The notes beneath the pieces were generated by a model that saw only the letters and a program-made list of their open reading frames with translations, did not search any database and was not told the DNA's origin. The position numbers and the translations under genes are program-made. From Dehalococcoidia bacterium (GTDB lineage Bacteria; Chloroflexota; Dehalococcoidia; GIF9; AB-539-J10): a stretch of 19,387 nt of DNA. Shown here piece by piece: positions 1 through 7,446 of the stretch (position 1 is the stretch's first letter; each line of letters starts with the position of its first letter). The stretch covers positions 1 through 19,387 of the forward strand of contig JAGMBH010000018.1 of NCBI GenBank assembly GCA_023129815.1, read 5' to 3'.

Positions 1-883
1 GACCTTCTTTGATTTCAGTATAGATGGCCCTGGCAACTTTGTCACGGGTTGAAAGTTCCAGGTGTGCGGCATCATATTTTTCCATAAAACGTTCACCTTT
101 GTTATTTCGCAGATGAATATAATAAAGCAAGGCTGCTAGAGCACCCCTTAGAGAATGTGGAAAAAGAAAACCTAAGGGGTAGAACTGGACAAACTCCATA
201 TCCATGACTACTGCGCCAGCACTTAAGGCAAGAGCGTAACCATCACCAGTAATGCCTGTCGGGTTGCTGGTGTTTAAGTAAAGGTTACCAGCACCTCCAC
301 AGGCTAGGATAATAGCTTTGGCCCGTAAAAGAACTGGCTCGCAAGTTTCGATATCTAAGCCTACGGCTCCAGCAATATTATCGCCATTATTGAGAAGTTT
401 TAAAATAATTACATTTGATAAAATCTTCACATTACGTTTACGAAGTTCACCAACTAGAGTACGAAGCATTTCACGACCGGTACGGTCCTCTAGGAATGGA
501 CAACGGTGGAAAGAGTGGCCACCGCCAATACGCAAAGAGTAATTTTGACCATCATTTTCACGCTGCCATAAAGCTCCAATTCTTTCCAATTCCAGAATCA
601 GATCCGGAGATTCTTCTACAAGTATTCGCACAAGTCGCTGCTCATTTAAAAAAGAGCCGCCTTTAACAGTATCTCGGAAATGAACATCACGACTGTCACC
701 GGGCAAATGCCAATCACCAACACCTGCAATTGCTCCTGGCGCCATTATAGTGCTTCCGCAGCGCTCAGGTACCCCCTTTAAGACCATAGTTACGGTTACG
801 CCATGTTTGCTAGCTTCGTAGGCAGCCATTGCCCCAGCCCCACCACCGCCGATAACTAGAACATCTGTATCAAAGTTATGCAT
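1..883 (-). CDS. FAD-dependent succinate dehydrogenase/fumarate reductase-type flavoprotein (N-terminal part, cut by window start)
   Basis: About 294 N-terminal residues are visible; the rest lies beyond position 1. The protein begins MHNFDTDVLVIGGGGAGAMA, a Rossmann FAD-binding motif (GGGGAG). Further in there is a His-Arg segment with EDRTGREMLRTL, matching the region around the histidyl-FAD and active site of SdhA/FrdA/L-aspartate oxidase flavoproteins, then GGAGNLY and MDMEFVQFYP, also typical of that family. The expected reaction is fumarate/succinate (or related enoate) redox chemistry with FAD. The exact substrate cannot be told, because the C-terminal catalytic residues are outside the window and no iron-sulfur or membrane partner gene is visible. 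ATG at 883 is used; a GTG four codons upstream (895) is possible, and neither has a clear Shine-Dalgarno sequence. The family call is firm and the subfamily is open. Confidence 0.85.
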   Translation of the reverse strand, partial: MHNFDTDVLVIGGGGAGAMAAYEASKHGVTVTMVLKGVPERCGSTIMAPGAIAGVGDWHLPGDSRDVHFRDTVKGGSFLNEQRLVRILVEESPDLILELERIGALWQRENDGQNYSLRIGGGHSFHRCPFLEDRTGREMLRTLVGELRKRNVKILSNVIILKLLNNGDNIAGAVGLDIETCEPVLLRAKAIILACGGAGNLYLNTSNPTGITGDGYALALSAGAVVMDMEFVQFYPLGFLFPHSLRGALAALLYYIHLRNNKGERFMEKYDAAHLELSTRDKVARAIYTEIKEG

Positions 884-917
884 ATTTAAGTTCACTGCTC
901 TGGCAAAATTAATGTTG

Positions 918-1096
918 TCATATCCAGTCAATATAACTTTCGTACCGGCGAAGCCAGTCGATAAATTTAACTAAATTACCCGCCATATATTCGTGGCATT
1001 GCTTCCCCTTTTCCGGTGTGGCTTTACTCGAATTTGAGAAAGAACCTCTCTGTAATCATTTAAGGCATGATAATACACTCCCCGTGCTGATTGCAA
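918..1096 (-). pseudogene. Possible frame-broken remnant of a small gene
   Basis: The 227-base gap between the flavoprotein and the DUF1461 gene has protein-like reading on the minus strand in two successive frames. From a TTG at 1096 one frame gives LQSARGVYYHALNDYREVLS. Near 1030 the sense switches to another frame that gives EKGKQCHEYMAGNLVKFIDW and ends in a TGA at 918-920. Neither part alone is a credible gene: the second frame has no start codon apart from an internal ATG leaving 22 codons. The pattern fits a small gene with one frameshift, either real decay or an assembly error. I do not recognise the product. It could also be chance, and confidence is low. Confidence 0.25.
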
Positions 1097-1110
1097 TTAA
1101 AAGATTTGAC

Positions 1111-1833
1111 TCAGTGCTTATGTTTTTGGTAAATAAAAGGAACTGCCCAGGCAATGCTGCCTAGAAGCAAAGCCTCGGCGGCTATAACCCCGGTGCCCAA
1201 GAAGGCGATGTCCTGCCAAAACTGCTCAGGAAACAGCCTGGGGAGATAGCCCGAACTCATCCACCATGGATTGTCAAAAGCAACATGGTGGAACTGGACA
1301 AATAATTGCTCAAAGTCAACAAGGATTGAGGCGATGCCCAGCACAGCTATGAGAACCAGAGTAAAGACACATCCCCGCCTTATCCCTTTAGCTAAATCCT
1401 GCCAGCGGCCCCTTTTCCATCTTTTGAGATTGCTTCGTTTCCCGCGCAATGACATTAGGCTATAGATAATGATATAGGCAAGGCTTGCTAACTGAACTCG
1501 ATGGTTAAATTGAAATAGCCGCCTGACATCCGCCAGATGAGTAAGTTCGCGGTTCTGGTCATCTTCCTGAAACAGCGGAATCTCTTCCTCACCCTCAATA
1601 ACTACCATCGTTTGAGGTGTCTCTACCCTAAAATTAAAGTAGTCAACAAGCCTTTTTGCCACATTGCCTAACTGTTCCCTGTCTATCCCGGTATCTTCGC
1701 TTACACCATATCTATCGAAGCCATACTCGTAGAGGCGCATGCTATTCACCCCCAGGCGAACAGTGCTGGTAAGGAGCAGAAGGGGAACGCAAATTATAAA
1801 TAGCCAATAAGCAACAACTTTAGCGATTTTCAA
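1111..1833 (-). CDS. DUF1461 / TIGR01906-type integral membrane protein
   Basis: A 240-residue membrane protein with about four hydrophobic segments (residues 5-25, 112-127, 155-172 and 208-234). Conserved-looking blocks are ELTHLADVRRL (96-106) and FHHVAFDNPWW (181-191), which match what I know of the DUF1461/TIGR01906 family, whose function is unknown. The start is a TTG at 1833, chosen because AGGAG lies six bases upstream. The segment MSLRGKRSNL (127-136), in the loop after the second membrane segment, is encoded by a copy of the TCATTGCGAG...GAAGCAATCTC repeat found elsewhere in the window, so the repeat has been absorbed into the reading frame. The gene is divergent from dnaE, with a head-to-head pair of the same repeat in between. 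Confidence 0.75.
   Translation of the reverse strand: MKIAKVVAYWLFIICVPLLLLTSTVRLGVNSMRLYEYGFDRYGVSEDTGIDREQLGNVAKRLVDYFNFRVETPQTMVVIEGEEEIPLFQEDDQNRELTHLADVRRLFQFNHRVQLASLAYIIIYSLMSLRGKRSNLKRWKRGRWQDLAKGIRRGCVFTLVLIAVLGIASILVDFEQLFVQFHHVAFDNPWWMSSGYLPRLFPEQFWQDIAFLGTGVIAAEALLLGSIAWAVPFIYQKHKH
1426..1454 (-). repeat. TCATTGCGAG-family repeat inside the DUF1461 gene
   Basis: On the minus strand this reads TGTCATTGCGCGGGAAACG followed by AAGCAATCTC. It has the same ends and spacing as the copies at 1847-1916, 4789-4843 and 11644-11672. It is translated in frame as SLRGKRSNL. Confidence 0.8.
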
Positions 1834-1846
1834 CCTTTACTCCTGG

Positions 1847-1916
1847 TCATTGCGAGGCATAAAATGCAGAAGCAATCTCGGAGGAGTGAGCGATTGCTTC
1901 GTTTCGCTCGCAATGA
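1847..1916. repeat. Head-to-head pair of TCATTGCGAG-family repeats
   Basis: TCATTGCGAG (1847-1856) is mirrored by CTCGCAATGA (1907-1916), and GAAGCAATCTC (1869-1879) faces GCGATTGCTTC (1890-1900). Two copies of the repeat in opposite orientation form a 70-base imperfect palindrome between the divergent DUF1461 and dnaE genes. It ends a few bases before the dnaE -10 box. Confidence 0.8.
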
Positions 1917-1920
1917 CATG

Positions 1921-1937
1921 TGCTATAATTTAAAAAA
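1921..1937 (+). promoter_or_regulatory. Extended -10 promoter of dnaE, apparently giving a leaderless mRNA
   Basis: TGCTATAAT at 1921-1929 is a perfect extended -10 element (TGN plus TATAAT). Only seven bases separate it from the dnaE ATG at 1937, so transcription would begin at or next to the A of the start codon. No Shine-Dalgarno sequence precedes the ATG (only T/A), and no good -35 hexamer is present, which an extended -10 can tolerate. Confidence 0.6.
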
Positions 1938-4900
1938 TGCCGCAGAAGTTTACCCACCTCCACGTTCATACGGAATATAGCTTGCTTGATGGTATGTGCC
2001 GCATTCCCCAGCTTGTTTCCAGAACCAAGGATTTGGGCATGGACAGCCTGGCTATTACTGACCATGGGGCGATGTATGGTGTCATTGATTTTTATCTGGC
2101 AGCTAAGGAAGCAGGGATAAAGCCGATCACTGGCTGTGAAGTTTATGTGGCTCAAACCGATTGCCATAGTCGAGATCCTAAATATAAAAATCCATATCAT
2201 CTTACTCTACTGGTTAAGGATAAAAAAGGATACCATAATTTAATTCAATTAGTTACCAAAAGCTACCTTGAAGGATTTTACTATAAGCCTAGAATAGATA
2301 AGGAACTTCTAAAGCTTCACCGTGATGGACTCATTGTTCTTTCCGGCTGCCCCCATGGAGAACTAGCTCGACTTATTCTGGAAGGGCGAATTGACGAAGC
2401 TGCTCTGGCGGCTTCCTGGTATAAGGAAACCTTTGCTGACTACTATCTAGAGATTCAGAGGCACCCAATTCCTGAGCTGGAGCAAATTGATCGGGAGCTT
2501 GTTTCCCTATCCAACAAGCTTGACATACCGCCCGTGGCTACTACTGATGTCCATTATATTGATAAGAAAGACGCCCCTGCTCATGAACTTCTGCTGTGCA
2601 TACAGACCAATGCATCTATACACGATGAAAAAAGGCTAAAGATGGCCGGCGATTTCTTTTATCTCAAAAGCCCTGAGGAAATGGAGCAACTCTTCAGCGA
2701 CCTGCCTCAAGCCATAGAGAATACCCAGCGCGTTGCCGATATGTGTCAACTGGAATTGGATTTCACCAAGCTTCATCTGCCTAAGGTGACGCCACCACAA
2801 GGCAGAACAGCAGACGATTTCTTGGCTGAGCTTTGTTGGCAAGGGCTGGAAAAGCGTTACTCAGAAGTGACTCCTCAGATCAAGAAACGCCTTAGCTACG
2901 AACTCGAAGTGATCCAAAAAACAAGGTTTGCCGATTACTTCCTCGTTGTTTGGGATATCACCTCCTTTGCCCGAAGCCAGGGCATTCACTTTGGTGTCCG
3001 GGGGAGTGCTGCTGCTAGCTTGGCTCTTTACAGCCTTGGCATCACCAACATCGATCCTTTAGCTTACGAGCTTGTGTTTGAACGCTTCCTTAATGTAGAG
3101 CGGGTTGAACTGCCCGATATTGACCTCGATTTCCAAGATGACCGTCGTGACGAGGTTCTAGCCTATGTCAACCAGAAATATGGCACTAACCATGTAGCTC
3201 AAATCATTACCTTTGGCACCATGGGGGCTAGAGCGGCGTTAAGAGATACTGGACGGGCTTTAGGCCTGCCTTATAGCCAGGTTGATCAAGTGGCTCGACT
3301 TATTCCTCCAGAGTTAACTATAACCTTGGGCAGAGCTCTGGAAGAGAGCAAGGAGCTTAACGAAATCTATTGTCAGGATGAGACAGTACGTAACTTAATT
3401 GATTCGGCTAGGAAGTTGGAAGGCCTCGTCAGACATGCTAGCACCCATGCTGCCGGTGTTGTTATATCACACGACCCCTTAACTGAGTATGTACCTTTGC
3501 AGCTAGTAGGCAAAGGAAATCAGCATGCTGTTATGACTCAGTTCCATATGGAAAACATCGCTCGTCTCGGACTCTTAAAAATGGATTTCCTGGGGCTATC
3601 CAATTTGACCATTTTGGCTAAAGCCACGGAGACCGTAAAGGAAAAACGCGGAATCTCTATAGATTTACAAAGTATTCCTCTCAATGATAGCAAGACTTTC
3701 AAGCTGCTTGCTTCGGGAGAAACTAAAGGCATCTTCCAACTAGAAGGCAGTGGCATGCGCCGCTACATAGAAGAACTTAAGCCCACCAATTTCAGCGATA
3801 TCGCTGCCATGGTAGCGCTTTACCGCCCGGGACCAATGGAACAGATTCCTACTTTCATCAAAGCCAAGCAAGGGGTTATTCCGGTTCATTATCCTCACCC
3901 AGCCTTAAAGGAAATCCTAGAGGAAACCTACGGAGTCATTGTCTATCAGGAGCAGGTGATATTTATTGCCCAGGCTCTAGCTGGCTACAGCCCGGGACAG
4001 GCTGACATCTTCCGTAAAGCCATGGGGAAAAAGATACCAAAGGTGATGAAGAAGGAAGAAAAGAACTTCATTGCCGGAGCCAACAAGAAGGGCATATCAA
4101 CGGAGTTAGCTAGAGAGGTATTTTCCTTAATCGAGCCCTTTGCTGGCTATGCCTTCAATAAAGCTCATAGTGTAAGCTATGCCCTCATTGCCTATCGCGG
4201 TGCCTATCTTAAAGCAAACTATCCCACCGAATACATGACTGCTTTCCTTAACACTTATTGGGATAATATGGAGAAGGTTCGCTCAGCGGTAGCTGAATGC
4301 CGCAGGTTGGGTATTCAGGTGCTTCCTCCAGATATTAATAAGAGCCAGGTTAACTTTGCCATTGAGGATGCGATCTGTTTTGGACTAGCCGCTATCAAAA
4401 ATGTCGGCCCTTCACCTATTGAGTGTATCTTGTCTGCCCGCAAGCAAGGGGGTGTTTTCAAGTCTATAGAGGATTTTTGCCATCGAGTCGATTTGCGTAA
4501 TATTAATAAGAAGGTCTTGGAAAGCTTGATTAAAGCCGGTGCCTTTGACTCCTTGGGTAGTCGGGGGGCGCTTCTTAAATCAATTAACAAGATTGTCTCC
4601 TTAGCTCAAATGGAGCAACGAATGAAAGAGTCGGGACAAGTGAGCCTGTTTGATTTGACATCCCCTGTTTTTGTTCTCGATCCAGAGATAAAAAAAGGTG
4701 AAGATGTATCTACTAAGCAAAAACTGGATTGGGAAAGAGAATTATTGGGCGTTTATTTCTCCTCGTCGCCTCTTGATTCCCTAGCCCAGTCATTGCGAGC
4801 CGAAGCCCTGAGCACAGCGAAGGGGCAGCGAAGCAATCTCATTTCCTGTAGTGAAATCAGTACTGATATGGCTAATGAAACGGTAGTAATTGCTGGGATG

Positions 4901-5416
4901 GTGGCCTCAGTGCGTCATGCTTATACTCGTGATAAACGCCCCTTTGTTATTGCGGCGCTTGAGGATTTGGATGGCAGTGTGCAAGTTATCACTTGGCCAG
5001 GGCTTTATGAAAACACTAAAGAACTATGGGAGGAAGGCAATATCCTCTTGGTTAAAGGGTTAGTGAAGGTAAGAGATGGAAGAGTGCAGTTAAATTGCCA
5101 GCAGGCACAGCGCTACCAGCCTCAAGATACACCCTCTCCCTCAAAGGGAGAGGGTAAGGGTGAACGGCGCCATCTTATAATAAATCTCAACCAGACAGGC
5201 AATGCCGAAGAGGATATCGAGTGCCTACGCAAGGTTATTAGTATCCTGCACAACTACCCCGGGCAGGATAGAGTCTCTCTCGCTATCATTGTTGAGGATG
5301 AGACGACTAACCTGGATATGCCTGAAGTAACTATAAACTACTGTCCTGAACTAGCAAGTGAATTGAGCAGTATATTGGGTGAAGGCAATTTAAGATTTGA
5401 GCAACGGCTCATGTAG
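1937..5416 (+). CDS. dnaE: DNA polymerase III alpha subunit (DnaE)
   Basis: The 1159-residue product is the replicative polymerase, which extends DNA from dNTPs at the fork. The N-terminal PHP domain starts with HLHVHTEYSLLDG (7-19) and continues with TDHGAMYG. The polymerase core carries PDIDLDF (393-399) with the catalytic pair D396 and D398, and KMDFLG with D550. The tandem helix-hairpin-helix region follows, then an OB fold (about 980-1060, GMVASVRHAYTRDKRP onward) and a C-terminal tail. Length and order fit the DnaE1 family. Two short segments look foreign: residues about 950-968 (SLRAEALSTAKGQRSNL) and about 1065-1076 (DTPSPSKGEGKGER). Both are encoded by dispersed repeats inserted in frame at domain borders. 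The ATG at 1937 directly follows a TATAAT box. The 3' end overlaps ogt by eight bases, tail to tail. Confidence 0.97.
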   Translation: MPQKFTHLHVHTEYSLLDGMCRIPQLVSRTKDLGMDSLAITDHGAMYGVIDFYLAAKEAGIKPITGCEVYVAQTDCHSRDPKYKNPYHLTLLVKDKKGYHNLIQLVTKSYLEGFYYKPRIDKELLKLHRDGLIVLSGCPHGELARLILEGRIDEAALAASWYKETFADYYLEIQRHPIPELEQIDRELVSLSNKLDIPPVATTDVHYIDKKDAPAHELLLCIQTNASIHDEKRLKMAGDFFYLKSPEEMEQLFSDLPQAIENTQRVADMCQLELDFTKLHLPKVTPPQGRTADDFLAELCWQGLEKRYSEVTPQIKKRLSYELEVIQKTRFADYFLVVWDITSFARSQGIHFGVRGSAAASLALYSLGITNIDPLAYELVFERFLNVERVELPDIDLDFQDDRRDEVLAYVNQKYGTNHVAQIITFGTMGARAALRDTGRALGLPYSQVDQVARLIPPELTITLGRALEESKELNEIYCQDETVRNLIDSARKLEGLVRHASTHAAGVVISHDPLTEYVPLQLVGKGNQHAVMTQFHMENIARLGLLKMDFLGLSNLTILAKATETVKEKRGISIDLQSIPLNDSKTFKLLASGETKGIFQLEGSGMRRYIEELKPTNFSDIAAMVALYRPGPMEQIPTFIKAKQGVIPVHYPHPALKEILEETYGVIVYQEQVIFIAQALAGYSPGQADIFRKAMGKKIPKVMKKEEKNFIAGANKKGISTELAREVFSLIEPFAGYAFNKAHSVSYALIAYRGAYLKANYPTEYMTAFLNTYWDNMEKVRSAVAECRRLGIQVLPPDINKSQVNFAIEDAICFGLAAIKNVGPSPIECILSARKQGGVFKSIEDFCHRVDLRNINKKVLESLIKAGAFDSLGSRGALLKSINKIVSLAQMEQRMKESGQVSLFDLTSPVFVLDPEIKKGEDVSTKQKLDWERELLGVYFSSSPLDSLAQSLRAEALSTAKGQRSNLISCSEISTDMANETVVIAGMVASVRHAYTRDKRPFVIAALEDLDGSVQVITWPGLYENTKELWEEGNILLVKGLVKVRDGRVQLNCQQAQRYQPQDTPSPSKGEGKGERRHLIINLNQTGNAEEDIECLRKVISILHNYPGQDRVSLAIIVEDETTNLDMPEVTINYCPELASELSSILGEGNLRFEQRLM
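4789..4843 (+). repeat. TCATTGCGAG-family repeat inserted in frame in dnaE
   Basis: The segment starts GTCATTGCGAGC and ends GCGAAGCAATCTCATT, the two ends of the family. It is longer in the middle (CCGAAGCCCTGAGCACAGCG), as if a second partial copy were nested. It is translated as SLRAEALSTAKGQRSNL, in the same reading phase as the copy in the DUF1461 gene. Confidence 0.8.
5131..5164 (+). repeat. CCCTCTCCC-family inverted repeat inserted in frame in dnaE
   Basis: CCCTCTCCCT faces AGGGAGAGGG with a short loop, followed by TAAGGGTGA. The same pattern is seen at 11671-11734 and, more degraded, at 7344-7397. It is translated as TPSPSKGEGKGE within the dnaE product, between the OB fold and the C-terminal tail. 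Confidence 0.75.
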
Positions 5417-5927
5417 TTTTAGTCTCAATTTCCAGCAGGCGCCGTTTCCACAATTCGCCACTGCTAAATCCACCAGGGCTTCCATCGCTACAAATGACCC
5501 GATGACAGGGAATTATTATAGGCAAAGGGTTTCTTGCCAAAGCCTGCCCCACAGCCTTGGCTGCTTTAGACATACCCAGTTTATCGGCAACCCAAGCGTA
5601 AGTCCTCGTCTCACCATGAGGAATGGATTGAGTTACCTCCCATACTCTTCTTTGGAAAGGGCTAGCCCAGGATAAATCTAACTTATCAGGGAAACTAATC
5701 GGCTCGCCACGCAGGTAATGCTTTATTCTTTCGGGCAGATCACCAAAATAATTGGTTTTAGCCTCGCTTAAAATTTGATTGTGCCATTTCAAAGCAAATT
5801 CGTTAAGGAGATGCAATGTTTGTTCTGGTGATGGCTGGGGTAAAACGAGCCTCCTCAACCCATCTTGTGAGCTCAAGATTCCCATCCACCCCAGCGGAGT
5901 ATTAAAGATGAAGTAGCCTAGCTTCAC
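5409..5927 (-). CDS. ogt: Methylated-DNA--protein-cysteine methyltransferase (O6-alkylguanine repair)
   Basis: The 172-residue protein transfers the alkyl group from O6-alkylguanine to its own cysteine, a suicide repair reaction. The active-site motif IIIPCHRV is present with acceptor C141. Preceding it are FQRRVWEVTQSIPHGETRTY (the DNA-binding wing region) and the conserved VGQALARNP; GFSSG follows. Both the N-terminal ribonuclease-like domain and the C-terminal domain are complete. The start is a GTG at 5927. It overlaps the AGGAGGT that would serve as ribosome binding site, an odd spacing, but no better start lies nearby. It sits 41 bases downstream of the lipoprotein gene and is probably co-transcribed with it. 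Its 3' end overlaps that of dnaE. Confidence 0.95.
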   Translation of the reverse strand: MKLGYFIFNTPLGWMGILSSQDGLRRLVLPQPSPEQTLHLLNEFALKWHNQILSEAKTNYFGDLPERIKHYLRGEPISFPDKLDLSWASPFQRRVWEVTQSIPHGETRTYAWVADKLGMSKAAKAVGQALARNPLPIIIPCHRVICSDGSPGGFSSGELWKRRLLEIETKTT

Positions 5928-5968
5928 CTCCTGGCAACCTTTCCGATATTATGTCATCTCCAGTTCAA

Positions 5969-7291
5969 TCAGTTGTGTGTGCTTTCCAGGAAGATTGGAC
6001 TCTCGGTCAGTTTGATTGCCGACACATTTATTCTTGTCTCCTTACCATAAATATCGGTAACCAAGGTCTCTCCTGTTATCTCCTCAGGGATTTCACCAGT
6101 ACCCCACAAAACATAGATTATCTTCCCTTCCACCATAAACCTATACTGTCCTACGGCTAGCTTCTCAGCGGATGTAAATCCATCCAGCTTGTGGATTAAG
6201 GTTTGTAACGCATAATAAGCTGGCCTTTTCTCACCATTCTCGTCAATCAGGGCCGACTGCTTGAATTGTGCTGGAGCAGCAAAAGGAGGTGCTCTAAAAG
6301 TGGTGTAAAAAATCTTGTCCACGCCACAGGCAAAAGAGATTACATAGCTCTTGGCAAAAATATTACCGTGTTCCTCTGGGGAAACATCTTTACCACTGAG
6401 AGTTCTTCCCACCCTGTGTTGTGCTTCGGTTACCCAAATTGGCTTGTTGACGCTGTATTTTGACAGCAATTCCCTGAATTCAGGGACGTTCAGCTCATCA
6501 CTGGCTCCTATGGAATGGATATTAGCAATATCAAAATACTGACTTCCCTTTTCAAAGATTGGTTCCCAGAAGGAAACCATAAAGGGCTCCATCCCTGCCA
6601 TTCCAGCATGTAGAACCTTTGCTTCTGGATCTACTTCTTTTACTGTCTTGTAGGTAGTTTCCAAAACCTGAAGATAATCCTCCGATGAGCCATTGAAGAA
6701 GGTATTAAAACCATTTTGCATACTTGGTTCGTTACTAGCTTCCCAGTATTTGATGGGAAATTTTAGCCCTGGCATGTCATCTATTCCGTCGCCGTCATAT
6801 CGCTCCACCAAAGTCGAAACAAATTTTCTGTAAGCATCCATATCATAAGGCCTGTGCCGACCTCTACCTAATTCCTGCTCAAATACCACCTGAGTAGTGC
6901 CAACAACCGCTCCCCAATTAGCCTGATCCCACTCAGCAAATGGCCAAATTGTGGCTAAGGTAGCCAAATTATGGCTTTGAGCTTCCTGAACATATCTATC
7001 CGCCTCTCGCCAATCATACCGGTCCTTTTCCCTCTCAATTCTATTCCAGACGAAGGGACCAGGATGGGGTCTATCCCACTTCACCCCTAATTCGGTGAGC
7101 TCTGCAGCAGCGAAACTAGCTCCAAGAAAGCCAAAGTGGGAGGGTAGAATTTCCTCTGGTATTGATATTGGGGTGGGAGTGGGAGTGGGAGCAGGTGTAG
7201 GACTGGGTGTTGGTGTTTCTATTGGCGGTTGGGCACAACCAGAGACAATAAATAGAGCTACAACTAGCAGGCTGAGATAATTACGCTTCAT
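5969..7291 (-). CDS. Secreted lipoprotein with clan GH-A glycoside hydrolase-like TIM barrel
   Basis: The start at 7291 has GGAGGG just upstream and gives a 440-residue lipoprotein precursor: MKRN, a hydrophobic stretch, then the lipobox IVSGC with lipidated Cys19. The longer frame from 7339 would start upstream of the apparent promoter and bury the signal peptide. A Pro-Thr linker (about residues 26-43) tethers the domain to the membrane. The catalytic domain resembles clan GH-A barrels (GH5/GH39-like): KYWEASNEP gives the presumed acid/base Glu188 in the NEP motif, and IWVTEAQHR gives the presumed nucleophile Glu289. Substrate is unknown; it should act on an extracellular glycan. The gene is 41 bases upstream of ogt. 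A non-catalytic relative cannot be excluded, but both glutamates are where they should be. Confidence 0.75.
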   Translation of the reverse strand: MKRNYLSLLVVALFIVSGCAQPPIETPTPSPTPAPTPTPTPISIPEEILPSHFGFLGASFAAAELTELGVKWDRPHPGPFVWNRIEREKDRYDWREADRYVQEAQSHNLATLATIWPFAEWDQANWGAVVGTTQVVFEQELGRGRHRPYDMDAYRKFVSTLVERYDGDGIDDMPGLKFPIKYWEASNEPSMQNGFNTFFNGSSEDYLQVLETTYKTVKEVDPEAKVLHAGMAGMEPFMVSFWEPIFEKGSQYFDIANIHSIGASDELNVPEFRELLSKYSVNKPIWVTEAQHRVGRTLSGKDVSPEEHGNIFAKSYVISFACGVDKIFYTTFRAPPFAAPAQFKQSALIDENGEKRPAYYALQTLIHKLDGFTSAEKLAVGQYRFMVEGKIIYVLWGTGEIPEEITGETLVTDIYGKETRINVSAIKLTESPIFLESTHN

Positions 7292-7310
7292 CTTAGCCCT
7301 CCAATTAGTC

Positions 7311-7316
7311 ATTATA
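7311..7316 (-). promoter_or_regulatory. -10 box (TATAAT) for the lipoprotein-ogt transcript
   Basis: On the minus strand TATAAT lies 19 bases before the ATG at 7291, leaving a leader of about 13 bases that contains GGAGGG. No convincing -35 is present. The position supports the shorter start of the lipoprotein. Confidence 0.4.
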
Positions 7317-7343
7317 GTATCTTGCAAAAATCTCCACATAGAT

Positions 7344-7397
7344 TCCTCTCCCTCTAGCTCCCTCCCTCTAACTTCCTCCCGCCAGGCGAGGGAGGAT
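7344..7397. repeat. Degraded CCCTCTCCC-family repeat upstream of the lipoprotein gene
   Basis: A pyrimidine-rich tract (CCTCTCCCTCTAGCTCCCTC) is followed by TCCTCCC, a short loop and GGGAGGA, which can form a strong hairpin. It lies in the gap between hpf and the lipoprotein gene. It has no T-run on either side, so it is better read as a repeat element than as an intrinsic terminator. Confidence 0.5.
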
Positions 7398-7446
7398 TAT
7401 AAGGAATTTTACGATTAACTATAGTTTCATCATTGCTTTTCTTTCA

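Noticed and set aside
1847..2200. 117-codon open frame on the minus strand
   Set aside because: Antisense to the dnaE start and made partly of repeat sequence (CHCERNEAIAHS is the repeat translated).
7171..7218. Short tandem GTGGGA-like repeat
   Set aside because: It is the Pro-Thr linker of the lipoprotein in DNA form, not a separate repeat element.
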